From Rhodospirillaceae bacterium (GTDB taxonomy: Bacteria; Pseudomonadota; Alphaproteobacteria; Rhodospirillales; Casp-alpha2): 45,704 nucleotides of DNA. Position 1 is the stretch's first letter. Each line of letters starts with the position of its first letter. The translations under genes were made by a program, and so were the position numbers. A model generated the notes under the pieces. The model was not told the origin of the DNA and did no database searches. It saw only the letters and a program-made list of their open reading frames with translations. Shown here piece by piece: positions 24,655 to 32,743 of this stretch. The DNA lies in contig JABIPG010000048.1 in NCBI GenBank assembly GCA_018698795.1, forward strand, positions 1 to 45,704, written 5' to 3'.

Positions 24655-24984
24655 CTATTCCGATTTTTGGCCGATGACGTAGGTCAGGCAAAAAACCCGT
24701 AAGCACGACGCCATATTGTTCCGGTCAACGGGGCAATGGTGATTGATTTGGGTGATCAGTACCGGGACGGAGCATTCTTCCGTCTCCGCCACTTCTTCCA
24801 GTACTTGCCAAAATGCTGCTTCAAGCCGGATTGTCGTCGAGTGGCCGTGAATCCGAAGTGATTTGCGGACCGGCGAGAAATCCAACGCACCCTCACCATC
24901 TTGCATGGCAAATGCGCGCTGCATTGGCGATACGCAACTTGCGTACGCGCTATCGGTCTGACGAGTACCGGTTGATTTATGCAT
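24655..24984 (-). CDS. Ribbon-helix-helix domain protein
   Basis: Up to 109 residues. The C-terminal 70 form a ribbon-helix-helix domain: RKSLRIHGHSTTIRLEAAFW (strand then helix), TEECSVPVLITQINHH, and NMASCLRVFCLTYV. This pattern is typical of a small RHH group common in alphaproteobacteria. The N-terminal 30 residues look unrelated, so the real start may be an internal ATG (24924 or 24906). RHH proteins bind DNA as dimers. It sits beside the ArsR-type regulator and opposite fadL, so it may co-regulate the sulfur genes. Confidence 0.7.
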   Translation of the reverse strand: MHKSTGTRQTDSAYASCVSPMQRAFAMQDGEGALDFSPVRKSLRIHGHSTTIRLEAAFWQVLEEVAETEECSVPVLITQINHHCPVDRNNMASCLRVFCLTYVIGQKSE

Positions 24985-25061
24985 GAGTAATATTGTAACC
25001 GCCGAAAAACCAGTGCACCACGCAAAAAAGGCTGTTGTGGTCTTATTGTACTACAGTTTGT

Positions 25062-25081
25062 TGTAAAATGTATGAGATATT
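25062..25081. promoter_or_regulatory. Repeat of the regulator-promoter element before fadL-like gene
   Basis: TGTAAAATGTATGAGATATT here resembles TGTAAATGTACAATGAGATATT at 24137-24158. It lies about 95 bases before the FadL-like gene and about 80 bases before the ribbon-helix-helix gene on the other strand. A shared operator for the ArsR-type regulator is the simplest reading. Confidence 0.5.
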
Positions 25082-25176
25082 GTTGTTCTAATTAAAAAAC
25101 GGGTTGGTGCGCTCCGGCATTATTCGAGAATCGCACAAAATCCAGAAGTTCAAAATGCGAGGAGCTTGAGGGACAA

Positions 25177-26403
25177 ATGACGATATTCCGTAGATTTTTT
25201 TACGCTGGGGCGACGATTGCCGCATTGGCGATGACGACCGGTCCGGCGATGGCGACGAACGGCCAACTGCCGACTTGTATCGGCACATATAAATGCGGCA
25301 TGGGCGGCGCCGGGATCGGCTTGGCCACTGACGCAACAGCGGCGGCAGTGAACCCCGGTTTGATTGCGCGCATGGGCAACGAGTTCATCATCTCCGTCGG
25401 TTGGTTTCATGCTGATGTAACCGGCGATGCACATGGCGCGCAAGGCAACGGTCTCGGGCCGCAAGAAAGTGATGCTAGTGATTTCGCCAACGGCTCGCTT
25501 GGCGTGAATTATCGGCTCAATGATAAATGGGCCGTGAACCTATCGCTCTACCCCGGCGGTGGCGGCGCATCTGACTGGGATATTTCCCGGACAGAGGGCA
25601 AGAACGGTCAGGCGAGCGGCGTCGACCACGCTATCCGCTGGCGCATGTTTGCCGGCCAGTTGGGTGTCGGCTGGGCGCCGACTAAAAAGGCGTCGTATGG
25701 GTTGGGCCTTGTCGTTATCCGCTCCGATATGAAAACCGATTCGCTGGATAACGCGTTTAATTTGCCGACGCCGGGTCCCAATCAGGTTGTCGATGTCGCC
25801 TGGGGTGCGGGTGTTCAAGTTGGCGGTGTTTGGGATTTGATGGATGACCAACTGACGTTCGCATTCGACTATCAGTCCGAAGTGTTCATGCAGCGGTTTC
25901 AAAAATACAAAAATATCTTCAACAGCCCGGTCAACCGGCCGCCGACGACAACATTGGGGGCGATCATTCGTCCAACAAGCGCGACACGCTTGGCTTTCGA
26001 TCTGAAACATATTGAGCAAACGGCAGTCCGTACCATCAGTTCGGAGCCGGCGGCAGAAGGCGGTTTTGGTTGGAAAAACCGGTTCGTCTATATGGCCGGC
26101 GCGGAACACGATTGGGATGATAAATTGACAGTTCGGGCGGGCTGGAACTATGGCGAGTCACCGATCGATGAAGGCCATGTTTTTGCCAATTTCCTGTTCC
26201 CAGGGATTACCGAACATCATTTCACGGCTGGCGGCTCATATGAGTTCCTGCCCGGTATGGAAGTCGGCTTCAGCGGATACTACGCACCGCGCGTCATTAT
26301 CACCGATGATGGAAGCGGAGATAGCTTCTCTCAGAACAATTCGGGCAGCTGGCTCAAGCATCGCCAATACGGCATGCAGCTTTCATTTCGAAAGTCGTTC
26401 TAA
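25177..26403 (+). CDS. FadL/OmpP1-family outer-membrane transporter
   Basis: 408 residues. A signal peptide (FFYAGATIAALAMTTGPAMA) is followed by NGQLPTCIGTYKCGMGGAGIGLATDATAAAVNPGLIARMG, the FadL-like plug region, and then alternating beta-strands ending with the terminal Phe of outer-membrane barrels. FadL channels let hydrophobic compounds cross the outer membrane. Its location in a sulfur-oxidation cluster suggests uptake or release of hydrophobic sulfur species or organosulfur compounds (inference). The gene ends at a strong terminator and has its own AT-rich promoter region. Confidence 0.87.
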   Translation: MTIFRRFFYAGATIAALAMTTGPAMATNGQLPTCIGTYKCGMGGAGIGLATDATAAAVNPGLIARMGNEFIISVGWFHADVTGDAHGAQGNGLGPQESDASDFANGSLGVNYRLNDKWAVNLSLYPGGGGASDWDISRTEGKNGQASGVDHAIRWRMFAGQLGVGWAPTKKASYGLGLVVIRSDMKTDSLDNAFNLPTPGPNQVVDVAWGAGVQVGGVWDLMDDQLTFAFDYQSEVFMQRFQKYKNIFNSPVNRPPTTTLGAIIRPTSATRLAFDLKHIEQTAVRTISSEPAAEGGFGWKNRFVYMAGAEHDWDDKLTVRAGWNYGESPIDEGHVFANFLFPGITEHHFTAGGSYEFLPGMEVGFSGYYAPRVIITDDGSGDSFSQNNSGSWLKHRQYGMQLSFRKSF

Positions 26404-26425
26404 ACGCCTGACAAACCTAATAATG

Positions 26426-26452
26426 AAAAACGGCCCTCAGGGGCCGTTTTTT
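26426..26452. terminator. Bidirectional intrinsic terminator
   Basis: CGGCCC (26431-26436) and GGGCCG (26441-26446) form a GC stem around TCAG, flanked by five A on the left and six T on the right. It therefore works on both strands, ending the FadL-like gene from the left and the soxW gene from the right. Confidence 0.9.
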
Positions 26453-26472
26453 AATTCAACAATCACGAAGCG

Positions 26473-27120
26473 TTACCAGGCCGGCACGCCCTTTCCCGAG
26501 GTGTTCAGGTCGGCAACGCGGGTTTTCAGGTACTTGTGGAAGTTCCCCTGCGTATAAGCCTTCTCCTGTACAAACTGAAAATAGGTGAGGAAATGGAAGG
26601 GGCGAAGATAGCCGGGAATCCTGGCAACTTCAGTGGCCTTTCCGGTCTTACCCTTCAGTTCTTCGATGGTTTCCGGGAAAAACTGGATGGTCGGGGTGAA
26701 GCGAACTTGGTTCTGCTTCGCCAGTTTGCGCTCGCTCATCGTGGTACCGTTGAAATCGACGACTTCTCGCGCCCCTTTGACGTCCAATTGCACGATCTCG
26801 AAGTTCTTGCGGATAAAATCGGTGACCTGCGGGATGGCGAAATTAAGCAAGTGCGTCTCGCGACAGTAGGGGCAGCCGTCGAGTTCCCACATGACGGCGA
26901 AGCGTTTGCCGTTGTCGCGCGCTTCCTGCAGGTCGTCGGCGAGTTCCAGGAAGCTCTCGAGAAACCACGATTGCGTATACGAACCGAAATCGCTGTCGGT
27001 CATCGGCACCGGTGCATAGTCGGGCGAAGTAGGGGCGGCGCTCATTGCGGTGGGGGGCAGCATCGCTGTCGCCAAACCACCAAGAGCTAAGCGGCCGAGG
27101 TTTCTGCGTGAAACGATCAT
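26473..27120 (-). CDS. soxW: SoxW-like thioredoxin, copy 1
   Basis: 215 residues with a probable Tat-type leader (SRRNLGRLALGGLATAM). The redox motif is CPYC (C83, C86) in ELDGCPYCRETH, with the cis-Pro motif RFTPTIQFFPE. The long C-terminal part GYLRPFHFLTYFQFVQEKAY is shared with the second SoxW at 33095. SoxW proteins receive electrons from SoxV/CcdA and reduce periplasmic Sox partners. It is transcribed towards the terminator shared with the fadL-like gene and diverges from an unknown exported protein. Confidence 0.88.
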   Translation of the reverse strand: MIVSRRNLGRLALGGLATAMLPPTAMSAAPTSPDYAPVPMTDSDFGSYTQSWFLESFLELADDLQEARDNGKRFAVMWELDGCPYCRETHLLNFAIPQVTDFIRKNFEIVQLDVKGAREVVDFNGTTMSERKLAKQNQVRFTPTIQFFPETIEELKGKTGKATEVARIPGYLRPFHFLTYFQFVQEKAYTQGNFHKYLKTRVADLNTSGKGVPAW

Positions 27121-27164
27121 GGATTCCTCTTTGTTTCAAATCACAACGTATCAGTGTTGTTTAT

Positions 27165-27188
27165 CATATAGCAAATTACGCATGTGTC
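27165..27188. promoter_or_regulatory. Candidate operator between soxW copy 1 and the unknown exported protein
   Basis: CATATAGCAAATTACGCATGTGTC aligns without gaps to CATATATTCTAAATTTCGCATGTATG at 33030, keeping the eight-base spacing between the half-sites. CATATAG recurs at 27188-27194. It lies in the 115-base divergent promoter region. Confidence 0.45.
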
Positions 27189-27235
27189 ATATAGTATCAA
27201 TTGCAATCCTGTGAATGTGTGGAGGGAAAGGCCGG

Positions 27236-28003
27236 ATGGGGTCTGTTGCAAAATACTATAAGTCATCGGTTCGGGCGTTGATTTTGGGCCTGATGGTTCT
27301 ATTCAGTGCGCTCTCAGGGGCGGCCAGTGCCGGTTCCGCTTCTGACCCGGCACCAGCGTTCCACAACGCCGTATCGGACGCCTACGGCCACTACCGAGAG
27401 GCGTTTTTCTATCTACGTCGCGGCAATGCCATGACGGCGGCATTCGAATTGGAAGCCTTGGTGGAGAAATGGCACGCCTTAACCAAGGTGCATGGGTCAA
27501 ATCCGCCGCCCCCCTATGCCACGGATGCACAGTGGGGCACGGTCCTTAAACAGGTTGGCAGCATTGCCGAGAAGGCGTTGGAAGCCGCGGTTAGCGGTGA
27601 ATCCAAAGCTGCATACGACGAACTGCAGCCGGTGCGCGGGATGCTCCGGGATTTGCGTGAGCGAAACGGCGTCAGGCTGTTTCGTGATGATGTGGAGGAC
27701 GCCAACGCGACCTTCCGGGAACTGTTCAAGTTCCGCCGGAACCCGCCGGATTTCGACAATCCCCAGTCCGTCGCATCGTTGCGCAAAAATCTCGCCGCTA
27801 CCATTTCGGCCTATCAGGCCTGCCTGGATCAAGCGCCAGCGGATGTCGCCAAGGATGAGCAGTTCCAGCGCTTGGTAACCGATAGCCTGGAAGTTCTGAA
27901 GCGCATGAACTTGGCGATTGAAGCGAAAAGCGAGCTTCGAGTGATCAATATTCTGAGGCGCGTGGTGTCGTCCAACAACATCCTGTGGATGCGGTTCGGT
28001 TGA
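27236..28003 (+). CDS. Unknown exported helical protein in the sox cluster
   Basis: 255 residues starting at ATG 27236 after GGAGGGAAAGG. A signal peptide (SSVRALILGLMVLFSALSGA) precedes a mature part that seems all-helical with repeated heptad-like segments (AFHNAVSDAYGHYREAFFYL, AFELEALVEKWHALTKVHG, RNEFRELFKF). There is one Cys in the mature chain (AYQACLDQ) and no CxxCH heme motif. It diverges from soxW and converges with ccdA. I do not recognise a family; position and export suggest a periplasmic accessory to thiosulfate oxidation. Confidence 0.75.
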   Translation: MGSVAKYYKSSVRALILGLMVLFSALSGAASAGSASDPAPAFHNAVSDAYGHYREAFFYLRRGNAMTAAFELEALVEKWHALTKVHGSNPPPPYATDAQWGTVLKQVGSIAEKALEAAVSGESKAAYDELQPVRGMLRDLRERNGVRLFRDDVEDANATFRELFKFRRNPPDFDNPQSVASLRKNLAATISAYQACLDQAPADVAKDEQFQRLVTDSLEVLKRMNLAIEAKSELRVINILRRVVSSNNILWMRFG

Positions 28004-28007
28004 TCCG

Positions 28008-28751
28008 TTAGCCGGTTTTTCCCAACGCCGGGAAGGTTTCCAGCAACCAGAACGCCACGTCGGCGACAGTGCCGGTCAGGAACATGATACCGGTGATCAC
28101 CAGCAACGCCCCCATGACCCGCTCAACCATCTGCATGTGCTTGCGTGCGCGCCCCATGAACGCCATGAACGGCTTCACCAGCAACGCCGCAGCCAGGAAC
28201 GGAATGCCCAGTCCGGCTGAGTAAACGGCCAGCAGCGACGCGCCACGGGTGACCGAGTCTTCACTACCGGCCACGAACAAGATCGCCGCCAAAACCGGCC
28301 CGACGCACGGTGTCCATCCAAACGCGAAGGCGAGGCCGATGATATAGGCACCGATAACGCCTGCCGGTTTGCTTTCGGCGTGGAAGCGGGCCTCACGGTA
28401 GAGCATGGAGATCTTGAAAACGCCCATGAAATGCAGGCCCATGACGATAATCACACCGCCTGCGATTTTGGACAGCAAATCCATATAGTCTGCAACCACC
28501 TGGCCGATGGCTGATGCTGTCGCGCCCAAGGCGACGAATACCGTCGAAAAACCGAGCACGAACGCGATGGCTGCGATAAACACCCGGCGCATCAATTGCG
28601 GGTCGGCCTCGTCGTCGCCGGCAACTTGATCGAGCGTGACACCGCCCAGGAAACACAGGTACGGCGGCACCAGCGGCAACACGCACGGTGACAAAAAGCT
28701 CAATATTCCAGCGCCAAGCGCACCAGCATAGGAAACGTCAAATCCACCCAT
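28008..28751 (-). CDS. soxV: CcdA/SoxV-type thiol-disulfide transporter
   Basis: 247 residues with about six membrane helices. The two key cysteines lie in symmetric motifs SPCVLPLVPP (C23) and TPCVGPVLAA (C149), as in CcdA and SoxV, which carry electrons from cytoplasmic thioredoxin to periplasmic thioredoxins. It follows soxB by 36 bases on the same strand, so it is the last gene of the sox operon; SoxW proteins are its expected partners. The alternative, a general cytochrome c maturation CcdA, is less likely from the context. Confidence 0.88.
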   Translation of the reverse strand: MGGFDVSYAGALGAGILSFLSPCVLPLVPPYLCFLGGVTLDQVAGDDEADPQLMRRVFIAAIAFVLGFSTVFVALGATASAIGQVVADYMDLLSKIAGGVIIVMGLHFMGVFKISMLYREARFHAESKPAGVIGAYIIGLAFAFGWTPCVGPVLAAILFVAGSEDSVTRGASLLAVYSAGLGIPFLAAALLVKPFMAFMGRARKHMQMVERVMGALLVITGIMFLTGTVADVAFWLLETFPALGKTG

Positions 28752-28787
28752 AACGGGACCTTACTCCTGTTGACCGATCACGTGGGG

Positions 28788-30476
28788 TCAAATCCCCTTG
28801 ATGCGGATGTTTTTGTTTTCCGGCACCGTGACCACCTTCTTCTTGCTGATGTAGTCGGAGACCAGATCGTAAACCGGCGGGCCTTCGGTGCCTTCGTTGA
28901 CCGATGCCCAACCCGAAACCACGTACTCGCGGCTGGGATCGATGGGTTTGCCGGTTTTCACCAACGTCATGTCCGTGATCCGCGACCCGATGGGCTTATG
29001 AATGTCGATGCTGTAGGCCATGCCGCCGACGCGCACCATATCGCCGCCCTGCTGGTAGTAGGGATCAGTGTTGAACAGGTTGTCGGCAACGTCTTCCAAG
29101 ATGTCTTTCAACAACTTGCCGGTCATCTTTGAGCGGTAGGCGTTGGGGTAGGTAATGGCAGTCTGGTGATAGACGTGATCCACCGTGATATCGGCGCCTG
29201 GCGGCAAGCTGGAGCCCCAGCGGAAACCGGGTGAGAGCGATATCTCGGCGTCGCGTTCTTCGATCAAGGCCTGGCAGATCAGATCGTCGAAAGTGCCGTT
29301 GAAGTTACCGCGTCGGTACAAGAGAGAATCGGTCTTGCCGAGAACGCGGTCGAGTTCTTTGGCGTGCGGGGCCCGGATTTTGGTGATTAACGCTGCCATT
29401 TCGGGGTCCGGTGTAATCGCGTCGGAAAAAACCGGAATCAGACTGAAACGATAATCCGCGACCTGTTTGTTTTTGACGTCTAAATCAAGCCGGGCCAGGA
29501 ACTTGCCGTGTGAGCCCGAAGCGACCAGCAATGTTTTGCCGACTTTTACCACGTGCGGCAGCGCGTCGTGGGTGTGGCCTGTGAGGATCACGTCGATGCC
29601 TTTGACGCGGCTGGCCAGTTTGCGGTCGACGTCAAAGCCGTTGTGGCTCAACAGAACGATCAGCTCTGCACCGGCGGCACGGGCGGCATCGACACGTTTT
29701 TGCACCAGTTTCTCGCGGATACCAAACGACCATGTGGGAATCATGTAGCGCGGGTTGGCAACCGGCGTGTAGGGGAACGCCTGGCCGATCATGGCGATTT
29801 TGACGCCGCCGCGTTCGAACATTTTGGTCGATTCGAACACGGTTTCTTCCCACTCCGTATCCACGACATTGCCGGCCAGGAAGGGAAAATTTAGGGCATC
29901 TTTCAGCTCTCCGACGCGCTCGGTGCCGTAGGTAAACTCCCAGTGCGCCGTCATCGCATCAACACCGAGCGCATTCATCACGTCGACCATGTCCTGGCCC
30001 TGCGTCTTCAGCGCCGTGTAGGAGCCCTGCCAGGTGTCGCCGCCATCGAGGAGGAGGGTGTTGTTCGGACGCTCGGCACGGATCGCTTTGACCAACGTCG
30101 CCATGCGGTCCAGGCCGCCGACACGGCCGTAGGTGCCAGCCAGGGACGAGAAATCTTCGCTGGTCAGCGCATAGGCCTCCGGCGACTTGGCTTTCAGGCC
30201 GAATTTTTCAAGGGCGGCCTTACCGGTCAGATGGGGCACCAGCCCTTTGGCTTCGCCGACGCCGACGTTGATGGATGGCTCGCGGAAGAACAGTGGCACC
30301 AATTGCGCGTGGCAGTCGGTGAAATTCAGCAGCGTCACTTGCCCAACGGGGTCAAATTTCAGCAATTGATCTTGGGTGATGGTTTGGCGGGCGGCGGCGC
30401 TGGAAAGCGCGCCGGGGGCACCGGTCAAGACGGCCGTAGCGGCTGCGACTTGCAAAAATTCTCGACGATCTAACAC
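28788..30476 (-). CDS. soxB: SoxB, thiosulfohydrolase
   Basis: 562 residues, starting at GTG 30476 behind GGGGAGG. A twin-arginine leader (DRREFLQVAAATAVL) exports the folded metalloprotein. Metal motifs of the 5'-nucleotidase-like fold are seen in NFTDCHAQ (D54, H56), DGGDTWQGS, LSHNGFDVD and GHTHDALP. SoxB cleaves sulfate from cysteine-S-sulfonate on SoxY using two Mn ions in the periplasm. An intrinsic terminator lies between soxA and this gene, so its level may be set separately. The usual HWEFTYG segment is intact. Confidence 0.96.
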   Translation of the reverse strand: MLDRREFLQVAAATAVLTGAPGALSSAAARQTITQDQLLKFDPVGQVTLLNFTDCHAQLVPLFFREPSINVGVGEAKGLVPHLTGKAALEKFGLKAKSPEAYALTSEDFSSLAGTYGRVGGLDRMATLVKAIRAERPNNTLLLDGGDTWQGSYTALKTQGQDMVDVMNALGVDAMTAHWEFTYGTERVGELKDALNFPFLAGNVVDTEWEETVFESTKMFERGGVKIAMIGQAFPYTPVANPRYMIPTWSFGIREKLVQKRVDAARAAGAELIVLLSHNGFDVDRKLASRVKGIDVILTGHTHDALPHVVKVGKTLLVASGSHGKFLARLDLDVKNKQVADYRFSLIPVFSDAITPDPEMAALITKIRAPHAKELDRVLGKTDSLLYRRGNFNGTFDDLICQALIEERDAEISLSPGFRWGSSLPPGADITVDHVYHQTAITYPNAYRSKMTGKLLKDILEDVADNLFNTDPYYQQGGDMVRVGGMAYSIDIHKPIGSRITDMTLVKTGKPIDPSREYVVSGWASVNEGTEGPPVYDLVSDYISKKKVVTVPENKNIRIKGI

Positions 30477-30528
30477 TTCAGAGTCCTCCCCTTAAGGTTC
30501 CCTGCAAAAAAAAACGATGAGGCTAGGC

Positions 30529-30563
30529 AAAAAAAGGGGGATGCGAATCGCTCCGCATCCCCC
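30529..30563 (-). terminator. Intrinsic terminator between soxA and soxB
   Basis: On the minus strand GGGGGATGCG and CGCATCCCCC form a perfect 10-bp stem around an eight-base loop, followed directly by seven T. It lies 20 bases after the soxA stop and points in the direction of transcription of the operon. It should stop most transcripts before soxB or act as an attenuator. Confidence 0.9.
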
Positions 30564-30583
30564 GATTTTGTATCCGTAATGAT

Positions 30584-31402
30584 TTAGTTCCGGACGGCCG
30601 GGGTTTCCACCGGAAGGCCCCGTCCACGCCAGGCCACGTAAAGCTCAAGGTTCGTGTATTCGTCAGAACCATACTTCAGCGGTTGCGCGCGGATGTTTTT
30701 ATTGCAGCCACGGAAGCGGCGGTGCACGGAACCCGGCTTCTGCCATTTCAGGCGGTAGGTCGGGAAGCCGTTAATCTGCCCCTGCGTCAGCAGGTTGGCA
30801 CGCGCATACTTGCCGGGATTGTCTTCGTGGCAATGCTTGCACGCCATATCGAGGGCACCGCGACGCTGGTAGTAGAACTCCTTGCCTTTGGCAAAAAACT
30901 GCGCGGCTTCGTCATCAATGCTGACGTTAACCGGCATGCCGCGCGACTGATGGCGCACGAACATGGTCATTTGCAAAAGCTCGTTGGATTCGTACTTCCA
31001 AGCCTTGGCCTGCATGCGCTCGGTGCGGCAGGTGTTGATCTGCTGCTCGAGATTTTTCAGCTTCTTGATTTTGGCATCGTATTTCGGATAGGCCGCAGCA
31101 ACGCCCTTCATGGTTTCGAAGGCATCGTTGTGGCACGACTGGCATGATTTACCAGCTTTGCCGTCAACTTCTTCCCACAACTGCCCGCCATCTTCGACCC
31201 AGATCATCGCAGGATTTTCGAAATCGTCATCCTGGATCGCCTGTGTTTCTTTGATGGCGTAGGTGTAGCCGCTGCGCCTGTCGTCGACGACCATTTTACC
31301 CTCTTTCGGGTCGTTGTGGTCTGCGTAGGCGGTTGAGGCGAACGTCGCTGCGATCATAGCCGCGGCGGCGATCGATAGTGCTCCCAGATAAGCCTTTTTC
31401 AT
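30584..31402 (-). CDS. soxA: SoxA, diheme cytochrome c subunit
   Basis: 272 residues with a signal peptide (MKKAYLGALSIAAAAMIAAT). Two CxxCH heme sites are visible: C87-C90-H91 and C188-C191-H192, so this is the diheme form. Cys125 (INTCRTERM) matches the distal heme ligand, and Cys233 (RRFRGC) the active-site residue that becomes a persulfide. SoxAX oxidatively joins thiosulfate to the SoxY cysteine. ATG 31402 has GGGGAGATC upstream. The gene follows soxZ. Confidence 0.95.
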   Translation of the reverse strand: MKKAYLGALSIAAAAMIAATFASTAYADHNDPKEGKMVVDDRRSGYTYAIKETQAIQDDDFENPAMIWVEDGGQLWEEVDGKAGKSCQSCHNDAFETMKGVAAAYPKYDAKIKKLKNLEQQINTCRTERMQAKAWKYESNELLQMTMFVRHQSRGMPVNVSIDDEAAQFFAKGKEFYYQRRGALDMACKHCHEDNPGKYARANLLTQGQINGFPTYRLKWQKPGSVHRRFRGCNKNIRAQPLKYGSDEYTNLELYVAWRGRGLPVETPAVRN

Positions 31403-31419
31403 TGTGATCTCCCCTGTGC

Positions 31420-31746
31420 TCACGACACTTTGATTTTGGCGGCTTTCTTGACGGTCTTTCCTTTGTCGTCCGTCCAAGCCATTTCCAAGCTGCCGCTATC
31501 GGCGGCCTTCACGTAGAAGGCCATATACGGATTGGCGGAAACAGCCGGGTGCCAATCGGCAGAGAAAACTTGCTTGCCGTTATACGTGCACACGAACTTG
31601 TTGATGATGTCGCGCGGGATTTTCTTGCCCTTTTTGTTTTTACGCTGACCGGTTTCCATCTTGTGCGAGATCAGAGTCTTTATCAGAAAAGACTCACCCT
31701 TTTTGGCCGACTTCGGGGCCTTTACGCGGGCTTTGGTTTTTGCCAT
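31420..31746 (-). CDS. soxZ: SoxZ, sulfur-carrier partner
   Basis: 108 residues with no signal peptide, rich in lysine at the start (MAKTKARVKAPKSAKKGE). The immunoglobulin-like strands LIKTLISHKMETG, FVCTYNGKQVFSADWHPAVSANPYMAF and the SGSLEMAWTDDKG region match SoxZ. It forms a heterodimer with SoxY and is exported with it by the SoxY Tat leader. It lies 22 bases after soxY and just before soxA. Confidence 0.95.
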   Translation of the reverse strand: MAKTKARVKAPKSAKKGESFLIKTLISHKMETGQRKNKKGKKIPRDIINKFVCTYNGKQVFSADWHPAVSANPYMAFYVKAADSGSLEMAWTDDKGKTVKKAAKIKVS

Positions 31747-31768
31747 TTGTCTAACTCCCTATTGCCGG

Positions 31769-32248
31769 TCAGCCGCCGCAGCCGCCGATGGTGACTTTAA
31801 CTTCGGATTTCGCCATCGTGAACGAGCCATCGCTCATTTCAGCAACAGCAACCACGTTTTGGGTCTTGGCGAGACGAATACGGGTGGACACATAAGCCTT
31901 ACCCGACATCGGCGTGAAATGGAACGAGGCCACTTCCGGCGATGGGTTGCCATCGGCCCAAAGGTGCAGCGCTTTGACGTGGTCGCTGTCCGACATGGGG
32001 CTGTCGACATTGATAGTAATCGGCACCGTAGAGCCGTTTTCGGCGATCTGTGGTGTGTCCATGGCAATCTTGCCACTGGCCGGGGTTTTGCCTCCGGTCA
32101 GTTTATTGATGGCGGCATCAACGGCTTTGGCGTCGGCGAATGCCGGGCCGGCTAGGCTGATACCCATGGCAGCGACGGTGCCGGCACCGAACAGCGAGAG
32201 CAGTTCGCGGCGGCTGACCCGGCGTGCGTCCAAGGTTTTACGGATCAT
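31769..32248 (-). CDS. soxY: SoxY, covalent sulfur carrier
   Basis: 159 residues. A twin-arginine leader (SRRELLSLFGAGTVAAMG, R13-R14) is followed by the SoxY domain, and the chain ends in GGCGG with the carrier Cys157. Sulfur intermediates are carried on this swinging arm through SoxAX and SoxB. Without SoxCD in this window, the sulfane sulfur left on Cys157 must be removed by another route. The gene sits between soxX and soxZ, a usual order. Confidence 0.97.
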   Translation of the reverse strand: MIRKTLDARRVSRRELLSLFGAGTVAAMGISLAGPAFADAKAVDAAINKLTGGKTPASGKIAMDTPQIAENGSTVPITINVDSPMSDSDHVKALHLWADGNPSPEVASFHFTPMSGKAYVSTRIRLAKTQNVVAVAEMSDGSFTMAKSEVKVTIGGCGG

Positions 32249-32278
32249 GGTGTTCTCCTTAGATTTTTGGAATCTTGA

Positions 32279-32743
32279 TTACTTCAAAGTCATCAAGTAA
32301 GCGACCATATCTTCCACGTCTTGCGCAGCGACAACGGTCTTGCCCTTGAACTTCTTCAGAACAGCGGTGTAACCGGTGTTTCTGTAGAATGACGGCATGA
32401 TGGTGTCTTCGTTGACCACCTTCGGGTTGACCAACCGCAAGCGAAGCTCGGCAGCTGAATAACGTGACCCTACGCCGGCCAAATCCGGGCCGATGGTGCC
32501 GTGGAACTGCTGATCCGGTATCGGCATCTTATGGCAGGCCAGGCAATTGCCTTTCTTGCGATGGATGGCCAATTTGCGGCCGTTCTTTGCGTCGCCGGCA
32601 TTGCCGGTCAGCGATTTCGGAATACTGGTTTCATCAACGACTTTTAATGCAACCAGTTTGTCCGCAGCTTTTGCGCTGTCTATGCCAACGGCAAGCGACA
32701 TCGCAACCCCTATGGCCGCAACGGCCAGAGCTTTTAGTGCCAA
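32279..32743 (-). CDS. soxX: SoxX, monoheme cytochrome c subunit
   Basis: 154 residues starting at TTG 32743, which has GGAGGAGGAG in front. The signal peptide ends near SAKAA. One heme site CLACH (C67, C70, H71) and a probable axial Met116 in DTIMPSFYR fit SoxX. With SoxA it forms the cytochrome complex that starts thiosulfate oxidation in the periplasm. It is the first gene of the soxXYZAB-ccdA operon and is read from the 351-base divergent region. Confidence 0.94.
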   Translation of the reverse strand: MALKALAVAAIGVAMSLAVGIDSAKAADKLVALKVVDETSIPKSLTGNAGDAKNGRKLAIHRKKGNCLACHKMPIPDQQFHGTIGPDLAGVGSRYSAAELRLRLVNPKVVNEDTIMPSFYRNTGYTAVLKKFKGKTVVAAQDVEDMVAYLMTLK

